This document shows, one piece after another, positions 13,378 to 24,680 of a stretch of DNA of 64,000 bases. This stretch comes from Hydractinia symbiolongicarpus (lineage: Eukaryota; Cnidaria; Hydrozoa; Anthoathecata; Hydractiniidae). The notes under the pieces are model-generated. The model made no database searches. It saw only the letters and a list, made by a program, of their open reading frames with translations, and was not told where the DNA came from. The first letter of the stretch is position 1, and each line of letters begins with the position of its first letter. The DNA is taken from NCBI RefSeq assembly GCF_029227915.1, contig NC_079879.1, positions 9,054,001 to 9,118,000 on the forward strand, given 5' to 3'. The translations under genes and the position numbers were made by a program.

Positions 13378-14045
13378 TCATGCCATTTTTACTTTTGTGG
13401 TAACAAATTAAAATATTTGATCTACTTTTTCATGTTGTTTTGTTGGTTTAACATGTTTGAAATATTAAACAACAAAAGCATTCGAAATACAGAAAAAACC
13501 ATAATCAAGAAGAGACTTGTGTGTGACTGGAACGTCATGGTGCAACCACTTTGATCATGGGGGACCTCAAAGAAATTAAAGGTTTAAAGATGGCAATCTA
13601 ATGATATATATATACATGCAACCTTATTTTGACATTTAAACATTCTGGTGCAGAAATTGTATACAATTTTGGATTATAATTTGTGGTGGTAGTTGCATCT
13701 GAAGGAAATAATTTAACAGTCCTAGCAAAAAATCTTTATTATCTGAGCTAAAGCACTATTAGGATTTTATGACTGTATTTTCTTAATACTTTGATGGATT
13801 TATGTCATATGGCTATTGCTAAGTTTGAAAAATGAAAAAAAGTCCATAAACTTCAGTTCAAAGTTGGTGTTATGCATGCAAAAAAGTGAAAATATGTTGT
13901 CTGCATCTGCAGCGTCTTTCTATAATATAAAATAGTTATGTTGACAATGTAAATGGTGTATTTTGACCAATAGCATTTCTGTATTGTCATTGTGTCATAA
14001 TACAAGAAATTTTTAGGTTGTAATAACACAATAAATCAATTTGGT
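13378..14045 (+). pseudogene. Decayed tandem duplicate of the DBHS last exon and 3' UTR
   Basis: From about 13378 to 14045 the sequence re-reads 11868-12960 with many substitutions and an internal deletion of roughly 0.4 kb. It includes intron sequence (ACAAATTAAAATATTTGAT), a broken copy of the last coding exon (CACTTTGATCAT and CCTC.AAGAAATTAA at about 13535-13580), the UTR blocks TTTAAAGATGGCAATCT and GCAACCTTATTTTGACATTT, and a second AATAAA at 14030. The exon copy has lost its acceptor and most of its codons, so it cannot encode the tail. The offset is about 1.5 kb, so it is a local duplication and not a retrocopy, since intron sequence is included. Confidence 0.85.
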
Positions 14046-17000
14046 TTACATAGACCTAAATCTGTCTTTCACTGCCTATATCTTTATTTTGATAACTATT
14101 TTGGTAATAATACAACTATCAAAAGGGTGCGAAGAACTGTTTGCTAACTGTATTAGTTCTAAATAATTAAATTACTGAATTATTAGTAATGTTGAAACAT
14201 TGGAAAGAGTAAACTGTAAAGGTAAAGTATTGGCAAGAATTCTAGATCACGTTCAGCATAATAGCATTAAAGTATGTTATCATGATGCATTTTGGAGTTA
14301 ATTACGGCACGATACTTTCTACGTTTCCAGTAAAAGCCATATCACAAAGATTCTAAAAACACAGTTAAGTTTTGAACATTTGAAATTTTTATGAGGTGAA
14401 CAGAATAACTTTTTTTTAGATTGATTCAATATCATCTGTTTTAGAAGAATCAGTTTGCATGTATATTTCCATTGCCGCAAAAAAGTTTTCATTGTATATT
14501 TATTTGTTGCATGCAAGTCAATTTTTTATTACATCACAATATCAGTGTAATTTTAATGTGGAAACACCTTTTTTGACAGAAATTGTTGAAAAATTCATGT
14601 GATGTTTTCATTTCATATTTTGATAACTGCCTATTTGCTTTTCAGCACATAAATTATTTTTTATTTTATATTAATAAGCTGAGTATTTGGAGTTCGCTTC
14701 ACTTTTTATGATTTCCAGTTGTGAGAATTATTAAATTTATCACATTTTTGGGCTACATTTTTACTGCTTTCAGTGCTTATTTTATGAAAATCATTAAAAT
14801 ATGATTTTATTCTTTTTAAAATTTCTGCCATATCCCAGCTTTTTTTCAGGCCCACACTTTCCTAAAGGAAAAAAGGATGCAGGAAATACCTTCACTGGAA
14901 AATATTAAAATTTCCTAAAAACTGCTGGAATAAAAAGGTAGAGGCAGCAAAATTTCCTTGCTTACCATTTCTTACTTGTGATGAATGGATTGATGTGGAA
15001 GAAATAATGTAAGGGTAGCTGTTTAGTTAAAGCAAAGAGGTAGGTAATCGAGGCACAAACATAGAAAATGGTGGTGTGTTGGTGATGGAAGAAAATGGTT
15101 TATCAACAAAACATATCAAAGAAAATGACAATTTATTTTATTGTAATGGGGTTTGAAGTATGCATTTTACAGTAACAATTTGTTCTAGTTGTGTCATAAG
15201 GAGACTTGTGTGGAGTTACGTAAAGTAGTGTTGAGTCCCGGGATTAGCCCTGTGAAATTTACAACTAGAATTAGTTACCATTTTTATTTTTTTAGAGATT
15301 TGTTTTTGTCACGAAATTTATTTTTGTCATGTCCAAGCACATGATAAAATTTCAACTGTTCAAATGAACATATGTTCATGTTCCTCTAAAGTTTGTAAAA
15401 GTAATTTTCTCACTTTATCTTATCCTTTTTTTTATGATATTTGAAAAATAATATTATGCACTAGTTGTGTATAAGCAGACCATTTATGTTAAATTTTGAT
15501 GAGGTTAGCAATGATATGCAAAAAAGTGTTTGTTTCAAAAAAATTTTACTTGTTTCCACTATTTGTGGAGCTTTAAAGATTGATCTAGAAAATGTGAAGA
15601 CCCGCGTGCTTTTAACAAATGGTTACAACATATAAAGATTTTAAGGTTTATGAGAAAGTCATAAACTTGTTACTTGGCGTTAAAGTTATAATGACCCTAC
15701 TGAACTTATTAAGTATTTTGAAACCAATCTAATGCATATAAGTTGATTTAATGTATTGTATCATGTGTTTTAACCAAATGTTTAAGGAGAGTTTAACAAT
15801 GTCATTAAAACGTTAGTTCCAACTACCCATAGCTTGGTTTAGCGTTTCCAACTTATTAGGCCTCAGACTTATATACACTGGCTTCACAAATCTTAGTTAA
15901 TGTATTGTCATAAGTCTTTGCATTGATTTCTGCTGTTGCAGATAATTAGTATTAAAGGCGTTTTTTAGTTTATTGTTAAGTTTATTAGAATTATAGGATT
16001 TTAATAAATTAAATTTACATTACATCAATGTATAAACCGGATTTGTGCAAACATTGGTGAAGACAGGTCAATAGTAAAAGTGCTTGCCACTATTAGTTTA
16101 AACTAAACTATTCTTCCTATAAAGTCCTGTATATTTTAAAGAGATGTATTTTTATTTTTTAGAATTTCCTGTTTCTTTTTCAGTAGGAAAAGATATTAAA
16201 ATGCAATGTTGTTGACGGTTTTACTTATCAACAGGGCTAAAGTAGAATTCCTTTAGTACTGGCAATGTACTTAAACAAAAATATACTTCCTAGTATTGTT
16301 TTTAGTTCAGGATTTTTTTTGTTTCCCTTGTGTTTTTATCTCCTATTGGTTAGAATAGTAAAAACTATTCAAATTTTTCTTTTAAATATTAATCATAAAT
16401 ATCTTTCCAGCTATTTTTATGCAATGGGAACACTATTGTTGTTCGAAATATGAAGATGAAATGCCATATTTGTTGGTCTTTACGGTTCTTTGTTTGCTGC
16501 CATTGTAACTAAACTAGGAGCTTAACCCTTTGAAAGATCATTGAATTTCTTCTGAAAATCATTGCATTTATGTAGGTCATTAAATAAACAGTTACTATTA
16601 CTCTGAATTATTAAAATAAATACAAAATCATCAGATAACTTTCTTTGTATTCAATGTTATCTACACTTTCAGAAATTTTTTTTGAAAATCCACAAGAAAT
16701 TTTTTTAAACAATTTTTAAATAGACAATCAAAACAGTAAAGGCAAATTTATAACAAGTGTTCATTTTGTAAAGTTCTCTTAAAAGAGATGTGGTATGCAG
16801 AAAAGTGGAAAACTATAGTTGTTGGTTTGTTCCTAAACATTGAAAGTTTTACATTTTTGTTTAGAAGGTTAGTATTATTGTTTATGTTCGTTTTTGTTAT
16901 TGAAATTTAAAATATAAACATTTCTTGCTGTTTCAATGGTGTTACTGGCAGCTAACTAAATACTGAACAACAAATCAACTTCTTAATTAAATTATTGCTT

Positions 17001-18440
17001 AGTGTCCACTAGCCAAGTCAGTCAGGTACAATAGGTACACAGAATGTATAAAATTACCACGAGAAATTTTATACATTTCGATCTCCTTTTTTAAATCACA
17101 CATATGAAGTAGTGTGATATGTTGGTTTAGCCTTTTCTTGTGGCAGCAGCAGTCAAGACATTCTTATCACACTGGATTTCTAATTACTTATTTTATTGGA
17201 TTCAAAATTCCCTACTATTTTCTTGCAGAAACAGAAATCTGTTGTCATGGTTGTTTTTGTGGTCTCAGAAAGAAGAACATATCTCTTGTCTGTTTTTATT
17301 AAAGCATGGTGCTTAGTTAAGATGGATAAAGAAGCTGTTGTTGCTATGCTATCTATTAATTTTTAAAAATTTTCAAGCAAAAATTATGTGAAGCGAAGAA
17401 GTGTTTTTAAAATCAATGATTTAAGGATGATTTAAAATGTTGAATTTGTTTCTTATGTATGTTTGTTATGTTTGTAGAGTTCCTTATAGCTAGTTAAAAT
17501 GTAGAGAAACATTTAAACTTTCAATTTAGTGAAACAAACAAACAAGCAGAAAGGAAGCGTTTTTTATATGTGTAAGAATCGTAGATAAGAACTTAATTTG
17601 TAAAATTTGTTGTGTGCCTGGACAAATCAAGTTTTAATTTTTTTAATATTCTTTTGAAATAATTTCTCATGCGCAGTTTTTGTAATGACAACATTATGAA
17701 ACAATTAATGCAACGGTCATGCTGACCTTAGCAAAAATCAGTATAGTTTGAGGTTTTGGATCTAAACCAATCGTAAATCCATTGTGGATTTTGACAAGTT
17801 CAAAGTGCATGCGTAATTGAAAAGGTGAGAATAATTGCTTGTAAGTGCATGTTTTTTATAAGCATAAAGTGTAAAATCCCTCCAAAATAAGCATAACACT
17901 AAGCATACCTTAAAGCTCAGAAATTCAGCTCATCATATTTGGATACTGAATACTAACATTTTTAGAGATAAAGATAGAGATTTTGATTGAAACCATTACA
18001 GTGTCAAATGCATACTATTAAATCGAAAAAATCAAAACTGACATGCATTCTTAAAACATCTCCTATACATTGGAATAAGCATATCTCTGGCTAAAAAACG
18101 TGGACATTTGAGTGTATGCTAGTTTACTTTATTTCAATAATATTATGAAAAGGAATATGGAACCAGGTTTTGATTGGCTTAGCTATGCTGAGTTTTTTGC
18201 ATGACATAAAGAAATTGTTACAAAACAGTTACTTTATCTGTACCTAAAACAGTTTGGACATAACACAATTGTCAGCAATTAAATGTATGTGGTCGTTTCT
18301 TTAGCAATTCAGTGATTTTTCAAGAATTCGGAAATGTGTGGTACTATTATGTTTTTGTTGGCAGCTGTTAGTCTAGGCATCCTGACTTAAAAAAGTGACT
18401 AACCTAGATAAAATTGAAACAGAATTTATTTTCATTTCAG
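14046..18440. other. AT-rich non-coding stretch
   Basis: No ORF with coding character, no recognisable RNA gene and no clear repeat was found on either strand. It may be intergenic, or intronic if the candidate microexon at 18441 is used. Confidence 0.5.
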
Positions 18441-18458
18441 CAGAGGCCTCTTGACATG
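18441..18458 (+). other. Candidate 18-nt microexon
   Basis: An 18-base segment encoding QRPLDM sits between a good acceptor (TTTTCATTTCAG) and a good donor (GTAAGA). It is phase 0, so it could join DBHS exon 10164-10307 (also phase 0 at its end) as part of an alternative 3' end, together with a possible exon at 20866. This is chance-level evidence without transcripts. Confidence 0.2.
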
Positions 18459-18614
18459 GTAAGATATTGTAAAAAAATTTGCTAAAAAATCCTGCATTTA
18501 AGGTTTAAAATATACTTTTTAATCGTTTGGTTTACTTAGAAACCGTCTAGTGATAAACAACAGGGCGGTTTTCATTTACTATATTCTTAAATCTTTTAAA
18601 AATAGCTTTTTTTA

Positions 18615-19752
18615 CGTCAGTTCCCTGTGCTAAAGCAGCATTCCTTTCATATTTCTTGGTCATAGAATGAGAAGCACAAATCCATGACTGTGAAGAGATT
18701 CAATCAAAAATTTAGATGCAAAGTGTTGGTGCATTTGCACTGCAAGTCCTAGTTGTGAAGGAGCTATAATTGTTTTTTAACGAACGCATTGTATAATTGG
18801 TTGTCCAATAGATGCAACTTTTAAATTTGTAGATTTCCCAAAAAACATACTTTTTAAAAGCACCTTTAGAGAATTTGGTAGAAAGTCTAAGACTTTTAAG
18901 TCGGATTCTAGACTCTCAGTCGAGGGGAAGAATTCACTTGCACTATTGGAGGTACCTGTTTTTATGTCATTTTTAATGAGTTGTGCAGCAGTTCTTATGA
19001 TTCGTAACTTTTATTCCTTAGAATTATCTAATTTAGGTTTTTCATAGTGATCATGTAAGATGGATGATGCAGCTGTAACAACATCATTTTTTCCATTGAT
19101 ATTTGTTACGATTATTCTATCACCAAAGTGCTCTTTAATTCACCGTTTTATGTGTTTAGAAGTAAAGGCATTATGAAATGAACGTGAAAGACAACTTTCC
19201 ATCTCATGTGCAAATCATTAATTGTGACTTGTTCGTCATCAATTTCTTCAAAATTATTCATCACTTCAAGAAACACATCTTCTCGGTCAGACAAAGTAGG
19301 TCTCCCACGTTTCAGCCCTTTATCTTTAAGATTGTTTTCATTGCCGTAAGCACTTAGAACATTTTTTGAAGTTCTGAAGTTGACACTGCATGTTTGAGTG
19401 TCACATGCATGTAAGTCTCAGGAAAAATCTATTCTTGACTTTACTGTTTTTCCCCAGTCGTCATTTCTTTCAATACATAATTTTTAATATCGACGCTTGG
19501 AAGTCCATTGTTCTAACCAGAAAAACTTTATCTCCTTTCTTGACATTCGTTTGAGTGTTACATCCACAAAAAAGACAGTCAGATTTGTAGGTAAATAAAA
19601 AATTATCAGATCTCAACTGTTTTTTTCCCTAAGATCTTTCCCTAGATTAGTTGAGTCATCAGATTTTGTTTTTTTTAAAAGATTCAATATTTTTCTTATT
19701 GATGTAATCTTGGCGACATGTAACATAGACATAATCTTCTGAATTAACGTGA
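18615..19752 (-). pseudogene. Decayed copy of an uncharacterised conserved protein family
   Basis: Minus-strand translation gives long protein-like blocks broken by a few stops and frameshifts. From the N-terminal side they are HVNSEDYVYVTCRQDYINKK, CLFCGCNTQTNVKKGDKVF and VRTMDFQ (about 19490), RDDWGKTVKSRI, GLKRGRPTLSDREDVFLEV (about 19290) and SFHNAFTSKHIKR. They continue with FGDRIIVTNINGKNDVV (about 19100), VASIGQPIIQCVR (about 18810) and LAVQMHQHFASKFLIESLHS (about 18720). I recall this layout from predicted proteins of unknown function, often multi-copy, in cnidarians and other invertebrates; no function is assigned. The CxxC pairs suggest a zinc knuckle. I see no intact ORF, terminal repeats or introns. 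Confidence 0.65.
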
Positions 19753-20231
19753 ATATCATCTCTGCGTTAATACTAGCATTATTAATTCCTTGACTTTCTT
19801 TATCCCGTAAACATACGGATGCAGTGTTTTCTTAAATCAGTTCCTTGGAAATAACACAAGCCATAAAGATGCCCTCGGGAAAATAGAATTATAAAAAATA
19901 TTTAAAGCAGGTTTGTTGGATCTTTGACATTATCTTTTATAAATAAATGCACAAGACAAAATCAGAATAATAAAACAACACGGACAAACCTTTTACCTGT
20001 TTCAGGATGTTGATCACGAGTATTCTGGGAACACTTTTATTAAAAACCACGTTATAAAATATTATTTATCTGTTTTCTAAAATGAAACCAAAAATCATCA
20101 CATATTATATTATACAGTTCAGTGTCACTACAAAAGTTCAAAGCTAGCTTGTTATAATAAAAAAAAGTCATATAAGCATTTCACATCATGTTCTGGATAA
20201 TTCTATTCAAAATAAGTTAATGGAGTTTGAA

Positions 20232-20251
20232 ATATATATATATATATATTT
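20232..20251. repeat. (AT)n microsatellite
   Basis: About ten AT dinucleotides in non-coding sequence. Confidence 0.8.
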
Positions 20252-20511
20252 ATATGAATAAAAGTTTATCTAATACAGTCAATGACATCACACTTTTTAT
20301 TGCTTTGTCAGTGTTAAAATGACATTGTTTCTCACTATTATGAAACACTCGGCAAAACAAAATTTTCAAGCAGTTATTTCTGGTAGACTTATATTATCTA
20401 AAATAGCAGGTGAAGTACTCTAGAACCTTAATGTTGTGTGTAGATCTTCTCAACTAAAATTGTTATAGAGTTAAGTCAATAAAATGACTTTTTGGACTTG
20501 AGAACAGACTT

Positions 20512-20535
20512 CCGTCAGTATACATATACTGACGG
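20512..20535. repeat. Short perfect inverted repeat (11-bp arms)
   Basis: CCGTCAGTATA at 20512-20522 and its exact reverse complement at 20525-20535, separated by two bases. No adjacent gene explains it as a terminator. Confidence 0.85.
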
Positions 20536-20865
20536 GAGTTTTTACTGTTTTAAAAAAAAATCTGAAAAAACCTAAGGGACAGTAAATTTACTTGAAGTTT
20601 GTTAGATCCTTACTCTTCTTTAGCACAGAATGTAAAAGGGATGGAACATAGCAATCTAGCACACCGTAACTTTATCGTATGTGTACTATCTATACTCACT
20701 CGTATAGCATCATTTGTGAAGTTGTGTCCTGTACAAAGGTATTGGAAAACTGGTTTTGTAACTTGTTTCTTCTGTTTCACAGTACGATTATCCCAAAACA
20801 AATGTTTTCGTCATTAGATAAGATACTGTTTTCTTTCTCTCCTTTATCTTTTTTATTTATTTTAG

Positions 20866-23650
20866 GAGAAGGATCTGGGTCGATTAGGGGGTAGGAAGAG
20901 GGAAAGAGTTCGGTTACAAACTGTTATTGTTCTTATTGAAATAAGAAAACAAGTTATAGAGATAAGAAAACAAGTCGTTATAGAGATATATGACACAATG
21001 TTCTATCAATGTTAAAACTAATTACTCATACCTTTACCCTGCTAGCTAGCTTTTCATAATACTCAGTAAGAATCATTAGAATCAAAAAACTATCAAATCA
21101 TGCTATGGCCTGCAAGCCAGTTAGTAACTCTCTCTAAGTTCTTAATGTCATGTATTTACAGAATGATTGAACATAAAAAAAGTGCCTTTTGTAGAAAGTA
21201 AAAAGGATGAATTGAGCATGGTTTATTACAAAATGTGCTATGAAAGTTGTTTCTGTGTAGAGAACACTGGAAGGTTCAGTCTGAACCCTGATCTATCGTT
21301 GATTATTGTTCTGGGTGCTTTATTTTTTTCATATGCCAGGTGTGTATTTTGAAAGTGAGCTTGACTTCGCGCTCAAACACCATACACAAATAAGTTTGTC
21401 TTGTTGTGGTAATAACTTGTTTTAAAAAGTTTTTAAAAAAAAATATTTAGCGGTAAACTAATTCGAGAGAAGGAAATCATGGCTGCTTATATGCATATAG
21501 GAAAATACATTTTCAAAAAGATGTTATGTTTAGTAACTGACTAGGCTTGATCTTCTTTGAATTGCTTGAGTGTCCTTCAGTTTAAATGTCTTTAAAACAA
21601 CTCTTGCTTCATAACCTTATCTTGTTTCCATGGTACTTAATAAATATATATTCCAGATATGACTTATAGCTTTCAAAACAGGGTATGATGCTTTGAGGAA
21701 ATAATAGACATGAAAGCTGTGGGTTATTTCAGACCATCGGTTTTGCAGATAACATACGATTAGCCATCTCAATAGTCTTCTTCAAGGAAACTTCTGCTGC
21801 TCGAAGCTGCTATATTTGTCTCAAAGATACACTGCACAGGTCAGTTGGTTGGCAAAAACACACCTCTCTCAAGGAGAAAATAATTAGAATAAAAAATGCA
21901 AATGTGCACTTAGTTATAAAGTGAGATTTTTGAGTTGAAACATTGATGATATAATTATATTAGTACTGGGTGAGCTGCATAAAGCTAAAGGTTAAAGGGT
22001 TTAAAGATGGTGATAAATGGTGTCAAGACATATACCAAGCTATTCTAAATGAGGGCTGTTATCTAATAGAGTTTATATCATAGGTTGAAGCTGAGATAGA
22101 TTGTGTGTTAAAAAATCAGAGATCAGTTTTATTGTAATTTAAGAATGAGAGCAGTTGTATGTGTAGGAGCTTATTGATTTCAGGTGATAAAAGCGTGTTA
22201 ATGGATTGTAACGGCAAGATGCCATTGATAAAAGTGTGAGGGTGTTGAGCACGCTAGGCAGTTAGTCGCATGGTTTCGAGCTACACCATCGTTTTTTTTA
22301 AGATTTTGGCAATTGTTGTTTTGTGATTTGGAATTTTGTCAGCGTTGATTAGAATTTCTTGGTATCTAATGGTAGATAAAAGGGCTAAAGTCTTTTCGTA
22401 TTAAGCTTGAAAAAAATTGCAATAGCATGATCTAGTAAGTACATATACTCAGTATTAAGAGAGGTTTTTTTTAGCAGACTAGGAAGTTTTCCAAAAGAAA
22501 GATCCACAATAATAGAACACGAGTAATTAACTTGATGCAATCATCCATAATTTAAAGCATTGTGAGCTAAAGGATAATGTACAGTGGAATAATTTTCAAG
22601 AAAGCCAAATTGGTTGAAAAAAGTTGCTTATTGAATAAATAGTAAAGACAAAAAAGAGATGTAGCAGTAATTTAAGTTTGGATTCTTTTTTGTGAATTTG
22701 AATTATTTTGGTTAGTTTATTCAGGGCGGCAATGGTTCAGGTGTGTTACCAACTGTTTATATAGCTTAAAAAATTGAATAAATTGCACTATTGACTGGGC
22801 TTTGGAGGGGGAGTATAGTAGCATTAGTAACATTTATTAGTACTGCAGTTTCTTTAAACTCAGTGGTGTGTACATACACACCGCCAAGTTAGTTAGTGTT
22901 CTTGTGAAAATTCTCAGATCTGAGTAATTTTTTTTTTTGTAAAAGAGGTAGCAATGCATGTAAAATGACAATGCCTATGCTGTGATAAAAAACAAAACTT
23001 TGTTGTACTTCTTGGTAAGACATTTGTTGTTTACACTTAGCGATTGGAAACTCAATTGACACTTACTTTCAATGTTTTGTTTTCACCCCTTTTTAAAATT
23101 ATCATTGATTCAAGCGCATAATTTGAACATTCATCGAATGTAATAACAAGGAAGATGTGATAAGTGTGCAAGACAATAGAGGTGAGTAAAATCTGTATCC
23201 ATTTGTCTACTTTTGTATCTGAAGAGAACTAAGAAATTCTGAGATTTAATGGTAATTGCTCTTTTACAATGTTTTTTTGTTAATTTGAAGGTGGAAGTGC
23301 CGTTGAAGCTTATTTTTTTTAAAAATTCTGTTTAAGCATTTCTTTAATTCTAACTTTTCTTGTTGCAAAGAATATTCTAAGCGTCTTTCCTTTAAAGTTT
23401 TATGTGTTTACATAAAAAAAATTACCAGATGTTACCACAGGATTTCACATATAATTAATATGGTTATTAGCGAAAGTAAGAAAAAATCATGTAAGACAAA
23501 GTGGAACGGGATCACAATATTTTAGTGATATTATCTGTCATTATTAAATAGCTATAGAATACTCTGCTGATCGAATGATTTATAATTGTATGTGTGTTTC
23601 CTTCGGATTCTACTTCATAAGCCTGTTATAAAAGTTGGAAGATTGTGTTT
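20866..23650. other. Gene-poor stretch with one candidate alternative terminal exon at its start
   Basis: A pyrimidine-rich acceptor (TTTATTTATTTTAG) precedes 20866. From there, in phase 0 after the 18441-18458 microexon, an open frame (EKDLGRLGGRKRERVR...) runs to a stop near 21018. The later codons lie over a 20-bp direct repeat (AAGAAAACAAG) and look non-coding. Beyond this I found no supported gene or element. Confidence 0.25.
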
Positions 23651-23651
23651 T

Positions 23652-24190
23652 TCAAAAAAGTTTAAATTACGTCTGTATGTATATCATTGAGGTCTAGAAT
23701 AACTTTTTTATCCGTTAAACTTGGGTCGTAATTATATGCCTGTAGTAATGTGAACAATTCACTTAAGATGTGCATGAATTTGCCAAGTAAAGAAATAGAG
23801 ATTCTAAGTCTTTTTTTCATATAATTTAATGACTTTAAATGCACTTGATTTTTGTTCACTTGTTTGAGTCGATTCACACTAAATGTTTTGCAAAAATCGC
23901 CATTTTTTAAATGTTGTTGTACTTATTTATTTTTAGTACTAGAGGTATAGTACCTGGTCAACTGTGGTTAACTTGTGCATGCATTTAAAGAGTGTCACAA
24001 ATTTGACTGTTATCAGCTGTTAAAAGATTGTGCTTGTAAGTTTGTTTTGTTGTTTTTAAGTGTTTATAAGAAAAAGTTATAAATGTAAATTAAAAACATG
24101 CAAGTGTTCTCAAGTTGTAACTGCTGTGCTTATGATGAAAACATTTTCCCGAATATGATTCCAATAAAAAGATATGAAACTTTTCTGAAG
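23652..24190 (+). repeat. Left copy of a 0.5-kb direct duplication flanking a LINE
   Basis: Starts at AAAAGTTTAAATTACGTCTG and matches 26124-26645 closely, for example GTGCATGAATTTGCCAAGTA, AGTACTAGAGGTATAGTACC and AACTGTGGTTAACTTGTGCA. The LINE copy at 24681-26014 lies between the two. No coding potential. Confidence 0.9.
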
Positions 24191-24680
24191 CACAAGCTTC
24201 CTTTATAATATTGCTACTCCTGGAAATAAAATAAATGAATATAAAGATATATTGTCTTAAAAGGAACTTAAAATTGACATTTTTGGGTATTTTTTTGGAA
24301 AATATTACAGAAGTAAAGTGACAAAATGACACGGTTCTGGCTGAAAGCAATTTTAAGTTATCAAATAAGGAAAAAGTGTTTTTTTTTGTGTTGTTTTTCT
24401 TGAACATGGGCTAGATCTTCTTAAAAAAGAATTTTACGAAGAAATTAAATATTGGGGAAAAAAATTAGACCTTATCCGCAAAATTTCACTTCTGCAAAAG
24501 TTATGATCGAACCGATCAAGTAAGATTTATGATTTAAATCCAGCACCGGTTAAACTAGACTAATACACAAAGCCTATGTCGTTTGATGTTAACAACTGAT
24601 GGTAATGTGACCACTCTGTTTCATCCATCTTTGTTATAAAAATATTTCTATAAATTGAAAAGAATTTCCATTTCTATGTT

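Noticed and set aside
20512-20535. Rho-independent terminator
   Set aside because: Although it is a hairpin followed by T-rich DNA, the genome is eukaryotic and no gene ends here.
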